Shown here piece after piece: positions 17,630-27,329 of a stretch of 64,000 nucleotides of DNA. Source of the DNA: Rhizobium sp. 32-5/1. Lineage in GTDB: Bacteria; Pseudomonadota; Alphaproteobacteria; Rhizobiales; Rhizobiaceae. Every line of letters begins with the position of its first letter. The first letter of the stretch is position 1. The notes beneath the pieces were generated by a model. The model saw only the letters and a list, made by a program, of their open reading frames with translations, was not told the DNA's origin and searched no databases. The DNA lies in NCBI RefSeq assembly GCF_029537235.1, contig NZ_CP120639.1, positions 62,001 through 126,000 of the forward strand. The letters run 5' to 3'. A program made the translations under genes and the position numbers.

Positions 17630-17775
17630 GAACGCCGAGAGGGTGATGGCCCTGCGACTGTTGTAGGCGAGCGCCGTTAGACCGAATTTGCCACGGACGT
17701 TTTCCAGCCGCCGCCTCGGAAAGCACCTTGCTACTTCCATTGTTCGGTCGTGCCGAACGGATGCGCAGGTTTCAC
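17630..17775 (-). pseudogene. IS1182-family transposase, C-terminal remnant
   Basis: Read on the minus strand, 17775-17735 gives AHPFGTTEQWK, a stop, then QGAF. After a frame change it continues RRRLENVRGKFGLTALAYNS and RRAITL. This is the conserved tail of IS1182-type transposases (HPFG-W-QGAF-LENVRGEFSLTALAYN). It has an internal stop and a frame change and no other parts of the element. The rest of 17473-18195 shows no gene. Confidence 0.75.
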
Positions 17776-18195
17776 TCGATGAGTATGAGAAAACTTTCGG
17801 CGTAGCGCCAACATAACAGGGTTGGCTCCGCTTACACGCAGCCCATGAAGTTTGCGAGAAGGAATATTGATGGCCTGACAGTCAATCGGCGTTCAGAAAG
17901 CCCAGGGGTGGAAATGGTTCATTGAAACCGTGTTGGTTATCGTGGCTCTGGACGTGCGGATATCCATCTTGGCTACGGCGTGACCGTAAGACCGAATACA
18001 TTGAAGCAGACTGCACAGGGAATCTAAAGAACTACTTGCAAACAGGGCGGGCCATACGTTCCACGCGGAACTGAGCCGGCGCAAATCTAGCTGAAACTCA
18101 ACACCCGGTACGGTCGAAACAGGCCTGACCCGGCCCCGCTATTAAAGGGCCGATTGACAGCATACGGGAGCCGCGCCCAATCTTGGGGTTTGCAG

Positions 18196-20115
18196 CTAAC
18201 CGGCCTTTTTCGTGGGAGGCCGCGCATCGGTGAGCCGGCGAGCCAGGATGTTGTTTCGGCCTTTGGCCTTGGCGTCGTAGAGCGAGGCGTCGGCGTCGGC
18301 CAGCAGCGCGCTCGGGTCTCCTCGTAGGATACGCCCTATTGCGGAAGATATGCCGACACTCGCCGTGACCCTTGCGAACTCGCTGCTGGAGTGAACGATG
18401 TTCTCCTGGCTTAGGTTAAAGACAAATTGCTCAGCAACGGCGGCGGCGCCCTCTTCATCGGTTTCCGGAAGCAGAACCACGAATTCCTCGCCGCCATACC
18501 GAGCGACGATATCCGCCGGCCGTTTTACCGATTGGATGAGGCATTTGCTGACTAGCCGCAAGCATTGATCACCTGCTGGGTGCCCGTAAGCATCGTTATA
18601 CGCCTTGAACCTATCAATATCGATCATCAGTAGACTGATCGGAGTGTTATTCCTGACGCTGCGCGCCGCCTCGCGCTCAAAGGCCTCGTCGAAGGCCCGG
18701 CGATTGGCGATACCGGTCAGTCCATCGGTCTCGGCCAGAGTCTTCAGTTGCTCCGCGGACAGTCGAAGGGCGATTTCGGCCTGTTTCGTCGCGGTAATAT
18801 CGGAGACAACCACCATTGCGGATCCATCTTCTGCCAGTCTTGTTTTCAGGCTGCGCCAGTCTCCGTTCTGCAGTTGGATCTCCTCATCTTTGTTGCGATG
18901 TAAGCTGGCGCTCGCGGCCTCGATCCAGTCTTCTCCCACGTCGCACGGGAGATCAACCCGTTCCCTTGTTTCGATGATACGGCGAAGGATATCTCGTATA
19001 TTTGCACCGATCACTCGGACGTCCGCCGAGAGCGGGAATGCGTTGCGGTACTGCTCGTTGCAAAAGAGAAGAAAACCCTGGGTATCAAACATCGCGAAGC
19101 CGTCGGACATTCCGGCCATGGCATATGTCAGCAAGTTCTTGCTTTCCCGCAGTTCCCGTTCGAGAGCCGTGCGTTCGGTGATATCTCGGGTTACACCCGC
19201 AAGGCCAATTATCCGTCCCTCTGTATTTCGCACTGGGACCTTTGACGCCAGAAAATATCTGTCCCCCATTTGCTCAACAGAATCGATTAGCGGCGTGCCG
19301 GTGCGCATAAGCTCCTGTTCGTGATAATATAATTCTTCGGCTCGATGTGGCGTCATCGTATCGAAATCCGACAAGCCGACCATGTGGTCCACTGTGCTGC
19401 ACCGATGAAGACGTGCCATGTTCTCGTTGACTGTAACGAACCGGCTGTCGCGGTCTTTCACGTAGAGGTAGTCCGGCGACTGCGAGAATGCCGTCACCAA
19501 TATGCTCCGCTCCAGCTCAGAATGCTGCGTCTTCAGAATGATGAGACCACAGACCGCGGTTGCCACACAGTTCAGTGCCGCCATACGCAGGCCCATCACC
19601 GGCAGAGCCGGAAGCGTTAACATCGCAACGATGAGGGCGACGCCAACAGCCCCGGTCATCAGAACGATGTCCTGAAACGTCGGCGACCTCTTTCTGGTAA
19701 GAAAATTGGTCGCCATGCCGATGCCGGCAACCAGTGCAATCAGAATAGCTCCGTCGAAAGCGGCCGCTCCGCCAGCCGCCAGGCGGAAAAGAACGGCCGC
19801 CGATGCCGCTGTGATCGCCGCCGCCGGTCCTCCGAAGAGACCCGCGATTACGACGGGTACGTAGCGTAGATCCACATAAACTCCGGGGCTGAACTCCACC
19901 GCGAGCAATATCGAACCGATCGCTGTGCCACCAGCCGTCACTCCGAACAGGATTTTTTCATATCCGGCCAACATCCGCCGGAACCAAATCGATACATGGG
20001 CCCAAAGCGAAATTGCCAAGCCAACAAATGCAAGATTGCCTGCGAACTGCTCCCATGTGCCATTCATCGCGTTTCGCCGGTTCTCCAATATGTTAAAAGA
20101 GAACTTTAACGACAT
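18196..20115 (-). CDS. Membrane-bound PAS-PAS-GGDEF diguanylate cyclase
   Basis: A 639-residue protein. Residues ~20-200 hold six or so membrane helices of the 5TM-5TMR_LYT type (VDLRYVPVVIAGLFGGPAAA). The first PAS (AFSQSPDYLYVKDRDSRFVT to AGVTRDITERTALE) and the second (YAMAGMSDGFAMFDTQGFLL) follow. The GGDEF domain has DGLTGIANRRAFDEAF, the DIDRFKAYNDAYGHPAGDQC loop and an intact GGEEF active site. It should make c-di-GMP from GTP at the inner membrane. An alternative start is MNGTWEQF at 20067. The HD-GYP gene upstream on the same strand suggests paired synthesis and breakdown. Confidence 0.92.
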   Translation of the reverse strand: MSLKFSFNILENRRNAMNGTWEQFAGNLAFVGLAISLWAHVSIWFRRMLAGYEKILFGVTAGGTAIGSILLAVEFSPGVYVDLRYVPVVIAGLFGGPAAAITAASAAVLFRLAAGGAAAFDGAILIALVAGIGMATNFLTRKRSPTFQDIVLMTGAVGVALIVAMLTLPALPVMGLRMAALNCVATAVCGLIILKTQHSELERSILVTAFSQSPDYLYVKDRDSRFVTVNENMARLHRCSTVDHMVGLSDFDTMTPHRAEELYYHEQELMRTGTPLIDSVEQMGDRYFLASKVPVRNTEGRIIGLAGVTRDITERTALERELRESKNLLTYAMAGMSDGFAMFDTQGFLLFCNEQYRNAFPLSADVRVIGANIRDILRRIIETRERVDLPCDVGEDWIEAASASLHRNKDEEIQLQNGDWRSLKTRLAEDGSAMVVVSDITATKQAEIALRLSAEQLKTLAETDGLTGIANRRAFDEAFEREAARSVRNNTPISLLMIDIDRFKAYNDAYGHPAGDQCLRLVSKCLIQSVKRPADIVARYGGEEFVVLLPETDEEGAAAVAEQFVFNLSQENIVHSSSEFARVTASVGISSAIGRILRGDPSALLADADASLYDAKAKGRNNILARRLTDARPPTKKAG

Positions 20116-20644
20116 CTGGTTTTATTTTTGTTAATATGGGAGCTTTCATAATTTCTTGGAATTAGTCGCCCCTTATTATAGTGACGCGAAGGCATTCGTT
20201 GCTAAAGCCTGGCAGTACGAGTTGCTGAGCGCAAGCAACGGTGCGAAAATTCGTCGGGTAATACCTGTGAACCTCGTCGCGGACGACGTCGAACCCGTCT
20301 CTAAGAATCGATAAGGAGATATACGAGCGGAACAAAGCTCTTGAATACGGTTCATTCGGCAGGATGCGGCGCAATTTAGTAGCTTGTCTAGTCACGTCAC
20401 ATGCCATGAAGTGTCTTCAATTAACGTGTTGCTGAGCATCGACGCAGTTATGTCGCCAGTTTCCAATGTCTTTATTGAGCGACCTCCGGAATACCGCACA
20501 CGGCGAACCCTCTGTAAATCCAAAGCTCTCAGGACAGGGCAAGCGCCACCACCGGGTCAGGTCGCCTCATAAGGCGGCTTCTTTACGTCGGGACCACGGC
20601 TCAAGCTACGGCCTTGCCACCGGTAACGCCGATGTATGTCCAAC
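20116..20644. other. Intergenic region, no gene seen
   Basis: About 530 AT-richer bases separate the HD-GYP stop from the cyclase start. No convincing reading frame was found. A weak 5-bp hairpin (CGCCT-CATA-AGGCG, near 20560-20575) lacks a T-run. The promoter of the diguanylate cyclase gene should lie in the left part. Confidence 0.45.
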
Positions 20645-21607
20645 CTAGTGAAGGGTGCCGTTGATGACCATTTTCGAGACGAAGGCTGACAGCAAATTTG
20701 TGTCAAAATGTCCTGGTGAATTCATCATCATATTGATCGCCTCTGCCTGCGACCATGCTCGCTTATAGGGCCTCACTGTTGTTAGCGCCTCATACACATC
20801 GCAGATTGCTGCAAGGCGCGCGACATACGGAATTTCCGTTCCTTGAATCCCACGGGGATAGCCCGAGCCGTCAAACTTTTCATGATGATAGAGGCAGATA
20901 TCGAGCACCTGCTGTGGTGGATTGTTCAAACGGGAGACGAGCTCGAATCCCCGCTGGGGATGATGCCGCACGACGTTCATCTCGTCAGCAGTCAGCTTGC
21001 CAGACTTCGTCAGTATTGCGGTCGGAAGAACCATTTTTCCCAGATCGTGGACCAGGCCCCCGATCCCGAGCAAATGCACGTCATCTTCGGCATGCCCCAG
21101 GCTACGACCGAACGCAATCATCAAGGCGCTGACTGCAAGAGAATGCAGAAACGTCGTTTCGTCTCTTTCCTTCAACTTCGCGACCGCGATGAGCGCGCCG
21201 GCGTTGTCCATCGCAGAGACCATGATCTTTTCGACAGCTGTGGTCGCCGCCCGAGCGGCGAAAGCACCTTTAATCCTTGCCTCCAATAAGATCTCTCGAA
21301 TGTGAGGTTTCGTGTCTGCAATGCACCGCTTGGCTCTTTCGATGTCACGCGCAGTGGCCTTCTCCAACAGGTGTGCGTCAAATTCGCGTCTATTAAATGG
21401 CCGGGGCGACTGAACCTGTCCGACATCCACGCCCTTCTGAACATCGATGACAACTGTCATGACGTTGCTGTTCATCATCCGGGCGACCTCATGCGATGAG
21501 GAGATCATGAACGGGCCTACACGAGGGGTGGGCTGAGACCCGGCGGTCTCCACCTCCTCTACGAACATTCCCACCTGCAACTGATGGATCCGGATCCTCT
21601 TACGCAT
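20645..21607 (-). CDS. HD-GYP-domain c-di-GMP phosphodiesterase
   Basis: A 320-residue cytoplasmic protein. The N-terminal ~130 residues resemble the DUF3391 module (MRKRIRIHQLQVGMFVEEVE). The C-terminal HD-GYP domain has FLHSLAVSALMIAFGRSLG, GGLVHDLGKMVLPTAILTK (HD pair), VVRHHPQRGFELV and HHEKFDGSGYP, with the GYP motif intact. Such enzymes hydrolyse c-di-GMP to pGpG or GMP. It lies upstream of the GGDEF gene on the same strand, but 530 bases away, so cotranscription is unsure. Confidence 0.92.
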   Translation of the reverse strand: MRKRIRIHQLQVGMFVEEVETAGSQPTPRVGPFMISSSHEVARMMNSNVMTVVIDVQKGVDVGQVQSPRPFNRREFDAHLLEKATARDIERAKRCIADTKPHIREILLEARIKGAFAARAATTAVEKIMVSAMDNAGALIAVAKLKERDETTFLHSLAVSALMIAFGRSLGHAEDDVHLLGIGGLVHDLGKMVLPTAILTKSGKLTADEMNVVRHHPQRGFELVSRLNNPPQQVLDICLYHHEKFDGSGYPRGIQGTEIPYVARLAAICDVYEALTTVRPYKRAWSQAEAINMMMNSPGHFDTNLLSAFVSKMVINGTLH

Positions 21608-21714
21608 AACATATCGCCCGAAGTGAATTCAGCCCTCTTCTACTTCTAGGATAGGTAGTTTTAACAAAGGTTAACAGCATACCAGACAACGCAGAATTTC
21701 GCTCGCCAAGTTGG

Positions 21715-21800
21715 ATGCTGAAGTTGATTTGGGGCCAGGCCGACAAACAGGGCTTCGAACTGGGCGAGGGTCAGTGTCATCGGGCCATCCTTGATGCCGG
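21715..21800 (-). pseudogene. IS66-family TnpB accessory protein, 3' remnant
   Basis: Minus-strand reading gives GIKDGPMTLTLAQFEALFVGL, the typical end of IS66 TnpB, before diverging to unrelated sequence (APNQLQ). Only about 25 residues remain and no start or upstream part is present. Confidence 0.6.
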
Positions 21801-21814
21801 ACTATGTAAAGGCG

Positions 21815-21955
21815 TGATCGGCCAGCAGGCGATCGCCGAAGCCGCAACTCGTCTCACGAAGCGTTTTGTCGAACTCAAGAGCGAGGAGCAACCCGATGTT
21901 CAGACGCTCCACCGTGCGCGACCGCCTGGTCGCAGCTTTTGTCCCGCACACGGGC
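21815..21955 (+). pseudogene. IS110-family transposase, internal remnant
   Basis: The frame encodes QAIAEAATRLTKRFVELKSE, then EQPDVQTLHRARP. This matches the IS110/IS1111 segment that usually reads AEAI-EA-TRPTMRFVPVKSEEQQ followed by a RTRDLLVRQ-like motif. After a one-base shift VRDRLVAAFV continues the match. Both ends are missing. Confidence 0.6.
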
Positions 21956-21959
21956 CAAA

Positions 21960-22548
21960 ACGGGTGGCGACCTGCTGCTCTTCGGTAAGGCGGTCGAGAG
22001 CTTGCTCGTCGAAGACGTGGTTTCGGCCGGCATCGGCCGGATCCCGGAAGACCGCAACAGTGAAGGCGGGCGAAATGGCGATCCGGGAAACGTCATCCTG
22101 GAGAGACTTGGCGCTTTTTCGCGCGGTGGGATGGTGGATAGCAAGGCCGTCATCGCCTTCACCTAGAAGATCATCAACCAGTTCGATGCCCGCGGCGGAA
22201 CGCCTGTGAGCCGCGTCCGCCTGCTGTCCGGGGGCAATGCAGAAGCTGACACTCGGGCGCAACCTGATCGATCGACCCCACATCCTGCTTGCAGCGCAAC
22301 CGGCACGCGGGCTGGACGAGGGTGCCGTTGCCGCGGTGCACGAGCGCATTTTGGAAGCGAGGCGGCAGGGAACGGCCGTGCTGCTCATTTCGGAAGATCT
22401 GGACGAGGTCATTGCGCTCGCCGATCGGATCCAGGCGATTGTCGACGGCAGGATTTCTCCTCCCATTGGCGCCGAGGAGGCTTCGGCACGCAAGCTTGGA
22501 CTGATGATGGCAGGCGAGGGGATGAATGAGGTGCCGCATGCGGTTTGA
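21960..22548 (+). pseudogene. Remnant of a simple-sugar/nucleoside ABC ATPase (C-terminal domain)
   Basis: Pieces in different frames match the second nucleotide-binding domain of an RbsA/YufO-type ATPase: VSAGIGRIPEDRNSEG, ILERLGAFSRGGMVDSKAVI, KIINQFDARGGTPVSRVRLL, SGGN, then KLTLGRNLIDRPHILLAAQP, ARGLDEGAVAAVHERIL and LLISEDLDEVIALADRIQ. An internal stop (22165), several frame changes, an altered Walker B (LLAAQP) and complete loss of the first domain show real decay. It overlaps the start of the permease relic by 11 bases, as in an intact operon. Confidence 0.72.
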
Positions 22549-23664
22549 ACGGCGTGAAAATCGCCCGGTGGTCCTCGTCATCGCAACCCCGCTGATCGCG
22601 ATTGCGTCGGCGCTTACGATCGAAGGGGTCCTAATCGCCATTGCCGGCGCGCCGGTCCTTGAAGCCTACTGGCGCATCCTGCAGGGGCCTTCGGCTCGCG
22701 GCTGTCGGCAACCGAAACGCTCACCCGCGCCACGCCACTGATCCTCACCGGCCTTGCCGCCGCCGTGGCCTTCCGCGCCAGGCTCTGGAACATCGGCGGG
22801 GAGGGGCAGTTTTATCTCGGTGCCATCACAGTGGCATGGGCGAGTTCGCAGCTCTTTGGCGACTTGCCATCCTTCGTTCAGATCCCTCTGCTGCGCGTGT
22901 TCGGCGCCGTCGCCGGGATGACCCTGCTCCGTCTGCCGCTCTGGATGCGATTGCGTTTCTCGGTCGACGAGGTGGTGACGATCTTGCCGCTCAATTTCAT
23001 CGCCATTCTCATTGTCTCGATACTGATGGACACGGTGCTCGAGGACCCGTTGGCCTTCGGCCGGTCGCGTCTTCACCTCGGGCTGGTGATCGCCGTGCTC
23101 CTGGCGCTTGTGCTTGCTTTTGTGCAGTCGCGCACGGTGTAAAGCATTTGGTCGCGTGCGGTCGGTCTCAATCCTCAGGGTGCCGCCTTCGCCGGCGTGC
23201 CGCTGGGCCGCACCCTCGTCATCGTCGCCTGCATCTCCGGCGGCCTTGCCTGTCTTGCCGGTGCGGTCGAGGGCATGGGCATCCAGGGCTATGTGACGAC
23301 TGAACTGTCTCCCGGCTACGGGTATTCGGGTATCGTGGTTGCGATGCATCTCAATCCGTTCGGCGTGGTGCTGGCCGGATTGTTCAGCGCCACGATGTTC
23401 GTAGGCGCCGATGGCGTGAGCCGCAGCCTCGGCATTCCAAGCTGCATCGCCGACGTGATCGTGGCTTTGTCCCTCTTGACCATCCTGATCGCCGTGTTTT
23501 CCACTCTGTACAGGATCCGCCGACGAGGCTGCAATGCAGATCGCGTCGCGCTGCCGGCTGCCGATGTGATCGAGGCCCTACGCCTCAAGCCGACGCGGCT
23601 CATCGCCGTCAAGGGTGGCAAGGTATCTCGCGCACCGCACCCCGTATCGGCGAAATCTTCCTGA
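22538..23664 (+). pseudogene. Remnant of a nucleoside/simple-sugar ABC permease (YufP-like)
   Basis: From ATG 22538 (MRFERRENRPVVLVIATPLI) the frame breaks at 22684-22687 (one G short) and resumes as AFGSRLSATETLTRATPLIL, then RLWNIGGEGQFYLGAITVAW, a BPD_transp_2 permease of the BmpA-dependent group. Compared with the family, blocks are missing around 22890-22960, after DPLAFG (about 23060) and in the VVAMHLNPFG segment. A TAA interrupts SRTV-stop-SIW at 23140. The C-terminal half (VRAVGLNPQGAAFAGVPLG-like and GYGYSGIVVAM) is recognisable. Non-functional. Confidence 0.75.
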
Positions 23665-23922
23665 ACGGTAGACCAAGCAGTATTGATCCCGGCCTAGACT
23701 ACCTGCCGGAACCTTATTGAGCGGGCAGTCTAACCGGTGCAAGATTGGGTATAAAAGTCGAATATCACAATCAATCGAAGGGCGGAGGGCAAGTTGGAAT
23801 TGGTTCAAGGCGAAGATAATGTTGGACTGACGACCCAAGTCCTTTGATTTGGAGAGACGCTAATACTACAGGATGCCACTTAAACCCACTTCGGTGAGCG
23901 ACCGCCGTTTGCAGCGGCAGTA

Positions 23923-24930
23923 TCAGGACGAGGGTCCGGCCATCCTTCGACCGTGCTGATCGAAGTAATGCACGTGGCCGTCCCTCGGTGACATCCTCAA
24001 CTGGTCGCCCGGCTTCAGCGCTGGCGTCCCAACCAATCGAAGGGTCAGATCACCGACTTCTGAATCCAGGTAAGCAATCGCTTCGTTGCCAAGTTTCTCC
24101 ACAACTCTCACCACAGCGCTCCATTTGCCGGCGTCGCAGACCTCCAGATGCTCCGGCCGTATTCCGATCGTCGCCACGCCCATCGCCTGCGTGTCGGCGG
24201 TCTTGATCAGGTTCATTTTGGGCGACCCGATGAAGGTTGCGACGAACTCGGTTTCCGGCTTCTCATAAAGTGACAACGGATCCCCGATCTGTTCGATGCG
24301 GCCCGCATTCATGACGACGATCTGGTCCGCCAGCGTCATCGCCTCGACCTGGTCATGCGTCACGTAGATCATTGTCGCTTTCAGTCTCTGATGAAGTTCG
24401 GCTAGTTCGACCCGCATTTGCCCGCGCAAGGCGGCATCGAGGTTCGACAAGGGCTCGTCGAACAGAAATACCTTCGGATCGCGGACGATCGACCTGCCAA
24501 TAGCAACGCGCTGCCGCTGCCCTCCTGATAGGGCCGACGGCTTACGATCGAGCAATTTCTCGAGTTTCAGAACGCCGGCGGCATAGGCAACCTTCTTCTC
24601 CCGTTCCTCCTTCGGCACCTTTGCGATACGCATGCCGAAGTCGATATTCTGGCCGACCGTCATATGCGGGAACAGTGCATAGGACTGAAACACCATCGAG
24701 ATCCCTCGCTTCGACGGCTCCTCATATGTCACGTCGGTCCCTCCGATCGCAATGGAGCCCCGTGTCGGCTGCTCAAGTCCCGCGATCATTCTCAAGAGAG
24801 TGGATTTTCCACATCCAGATGGTCCGACGAGAACCGTAAACGAGCCATCTGGCACATTCAGGTTGAGGTCCGGGATAATCTCAAGCGCACCGAACGTCTT
24901 GTTCAGCGAACGAATTGCCACGTCAGTCAT
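23923..24930 (-). CDS. Sugar ABC transporter ATPase (MalK/UgpC type)
   Basis: A 335-residue ATPase. Walker A VGPSGCGKSTLLRMIAGLE, Q-loop MVFQSYALFPHMTV, signature LSGGQRQRVAIGRSIVRDP and Walker B VFLFDEPLSNLDAALRGQ are intact. The TOBE/OB tail (IGIRPEHLEVCDAGKW) marks the CUT1 group. It is the last gene of the galactoside operon, 232 bases after the GH42 gene, and would power the two permeases upstream. The same gene order occurs in the lactose operon described in Agrobacterium (lacEFGZK), which supports the assignment. Confidence 0.92.
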   Translation of the reverse strand: MTDVAIRSLNKTFGALEIIPDLNLNVPDGSFTVLVGPSGCGKSTLLRMIAGLEQPTRGSIAIGGTDVTYEEPSKRGISMVFQSYALFPHMTVGQNIDFGMRIAKVPKEEREKKVAYAAGVLKLEKLLDRKPSALSGGQRQRVAIGRSIVRDPKVFLFDEPLSNLDAALRGQMRVELAELHQRLKATMIYVTHDQVEAMTLADQIVVMNAGRIEQIGDPLSLYEKPETEFVATFIGSPKMNLIKTADTQAMGVATIGIRPEHLEVCDAGKWSAVVRVVEKLGNEAIAYLDSEVGDLTLRLVGTPALKPGDQLRMSPRDGHVHYFDQHGRRMAGPSS

Positions 24931-25162
24931 GCCGATATCCTCCGATTGGCAAAGTTTCCGTATCGACTATCAGCCTTTGAATCTGCAGTCAGGCTGCCCC
25001 TTTCAAAGCGGTGGCCTGGGCACGCCTCGCTCAGAATCGAACCAGAGACCCGCAATTCGAACGGGATCTCAGCAGAGTCTTGATGCGATCTCACCCTGAG
25101 CATCAGACAACGAAGTCATCTCAGTACGGATCCGTCCGATACTAGAGCTTGCCAGATGCAGA

Positions 25163-27304
25163 CTAAGCCAGATCTATGATGCTGCAGCCGTAAGCGGGGA
25201 GCCGCATGCGGTCTGCCTTCTGCTGCGCGTCGCCGAGCAGATCGGTACCCTTTGGAATATTCAGCACGTCTGCCGGCTCGCCCAACGTGTTGAGGATGAA
25301 CAGCAGACGATGGTTCTTGCTCTCGCGGATGGTCGCTTCGACGCCGGCCGGCAAGTCGGCGATGAGTGGCACGACACCGGCGGGCGCCAGCACCTGATCC
25401 CCCAGCACCTCGACCAGAGCATCGCTGAGATACGTGCCGAGGTAGATCACATTGCCCTTGCCGACTTTGCGCGACGTCATCGCGGCTTGGCCCTCGGCGA
25501 AGCGGTTAGCCCAGCTACCGATAACCTCCGTGCCGGGCGCGACGTTAAGCAGTTCATAAAGATGCGCGGCTGTTACCTGCACATTCCCGATCTTGAGCTC
25601 GTATTGGCGGCTCGCTGACGTCGCCGGCAGCTTCTTGCGCACCGTGTTGGCGCCGAAGCGGCCGCCATGCTCGAACAGGCCTTCGCCGCCGATCGGCGTT
25701 AGCAACCCGAACTCCTCGACCGTGATCCCGGCCAGCGCCGAGAGCGTCTTGCCCGGCGAGGTGTCGCGGATGACGTGGTTGTTAACGTCGCGTGATCCGG
25801 TGCGGCCGCCCAGGATCACCGTTCCACCCGACCTAGCGAAGGCCTCAATCCGCGCCGTCCATGCATCGGTCCATTTCAGCCAATGTGGCACGTAAAGCGC
25901 CTTGAGCTTGCTGAGGTCATCCTCGGGATGGATGAAGCCGCAGGCGATGTTGTGGCGGTAGCAATAGCGGTGCAGCAGCGTCGCATCGTCCTGCGGGCTC
26001 GGCATGCCGATGGGGTAGGAGCGGTGCATTTCCTGGTTGTCGAAATCCGATCCGGCGATGCCCAGATCCATGCGTACATGCGTGCCGAGGATCTTGTCCT
26101 TGAGGGCCGTGACCTCACGTGCAAACTGCTTGGCCTCGTGGTAGCGCCGCCGCGGGATGTCGTCGTGATCGATGATGCCCATCCAATAGATCTCGGCGCC
26201 AAAATGCGCCGGCCGCCAGCGGAAGAACATCACGCCATCGGCGCCGCGCGCCACTGACGCATAGGCCATGCGGCGCATCTCGCCGGGTTCGGGCGTCAGC
26301 GTCGAGAAGTTCGGCTGCGCACCGAAGCCCGATTGCTGCTCGGGCACAATGAAGTTGCCGGTGAAGCCGCGGCAGATGTCGAGATGCAGCGCCTGCACCT
26401 CGCCGACGCCGCCGACCCGCTGCATCTCGTCATAGAGATGCGGGTAGATGTCAAAGGCGAGAAAGTCGAGATCGGCGGAAAACTCGCCCCGGAAGTCGAT
26501 GTCGTCGAGCTTCCCCAAATTGTGGAAGACGAACCAGTCTGGATTGGTGGCGCGCAGGATCAGCACCTGATCGTGCTGGAACCGCGCGGTGACGAAGGCG
26601 AGGAAGCGGTGATAGTCGACCACATGGGTCGGCCCGACCGGGGCGGGAGCGTAGTCGAGGGGCAGCACCACCTGATCGAAATCGTCGTAGGCGGTGGCCC
26701 AGAAATGCCCACCCCACGCATCGTTGAGCGCGGCGATGGTCTTGTACTTATCTTTGAGGAAGGCCTGGAACTCGTCCAGCGTCACCGGACCGTAGGACAG
26801 CGATCCAGAGGTATTGAGCTCATTGTCCGTCTGCCAGCCGATGATGTGCGAATTGCCGCGATAATGCTCAGCCATCGCTTTGGTAATGCGCTTGGAATGC
26901 TCGCGGAACACGCCGCTCGCAAGATTGGCGTGCTGGCGCGAGCCATGGCTCATGGCGCGGCCATTGGCATCGACGCGCAACACTTCGGGATAATGCGCCG
27001 TCAGCCAGCGCGGCGGCGTCGCCGTTGGCGTGCACATGATGATCTTGAGACCAGCCTTGCCCAGCACGTCGATGGCGCGGTCGAACAAATCGAAGTCGAA
27101 CGTCCCTTCACGCGGCTCGATAATGTGCCAGGCGAATTCTGCAAGTCGCACCGCGTTGAAGCCCGCTTCTGCCATGCGATCGGCGTCGCGCTGCCAATAG
27201 CTCTCATCGACATGCTCCGGGTAATGCGGAGTACCGACGAGGAAAGTGTCGGTCGCGATCGGCCGCCAGACAGAGAGCGGCGCGGATTTCGAAGCGGTCG
27301 TCAT
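25163..27304 (-). CDS. GH42 beta-galactosidase
   Basis: A 713-residue cytoplasmic glycoside hydrolase of family 42. The N-terminal barrel has TPHYPEHVDESYWQRDADRM, FNAVRLAEFAWHIIEPREG and the acid/base region GWQTDNELNTSG (Glu162). The nucleophile region is GVMFFRWRPAHFGAEIYWMG (about residue 340). The middle trimerisation domain (LKALYVPHWLKWTDAWTARI) and a small C-terminal domain follow. It would release galactose from imported beta-galactosides. It starts 25 bases after the second permease gene and is encoded between permeases and ATPase. Confidence 0.92.
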   Translation of the reverse strand: MTTASKSAPLSVWRPIATDTFLVGTPHYPEHVDESYWQRDADRMAEAGFNAVRLAEFAWHIIEPREGTFDFDLFDRAIDVLGKAGLKIIMCTPTATPPRWLTAHYPEVLRVDANGRAMSHGSRQHANLASGVFREHSKRITKAMAEHYRGNSHIIGWQTDNELNTSGSLSYGPVTLDEFQAFLKDKYKTIAALNDAWGGHFWATAYDDFDQVVLPLDYAPAPVGPTHVVDYHRFLAFVTARFQHDQVLILRATNPDWFVFHNLGKLDDIDFRGEFSADLDFLAFDIYPHLYDEMQRVGGVGEVQALHLDICRGFTGNFIVPEQQSGFGAQPNFSTLTPEPGEMRRMAYASVARGADGVMFFRWRPAHFGAEIYWMGIIDHDDIPRRRYHEAKQFAREVTALKDKILGTHVRMDLGIAGSDFDNQEMHRSYPIGMPSPQDDATLLHRYCYRHNIACGFIHPEDDLSKLKALYVPHWLKWTDAWTARIEAFARSGGTVILGGRTGSRDVNNHVIRDTSPGKTLSALAGITVEEFGLLTPIGGEGLFEHGGRFGANTVRKKLPATSASRQYELKIGNVQVTAAHLYELLNVAPGTEVIGSWANRFAEGQAAMTSRKVGKGNVIYLGTYLSDALVEVLGDQVLAPAGVVPLIADLPAGVEATIRESKNHRLLFILNTLGEPADVLNIPKGTDLLGDAQQKADRMRLPAYGCSIIDLA

Positions 27305-27329
27305 AGGCGCAAAACTCCAGGCGGATGGT

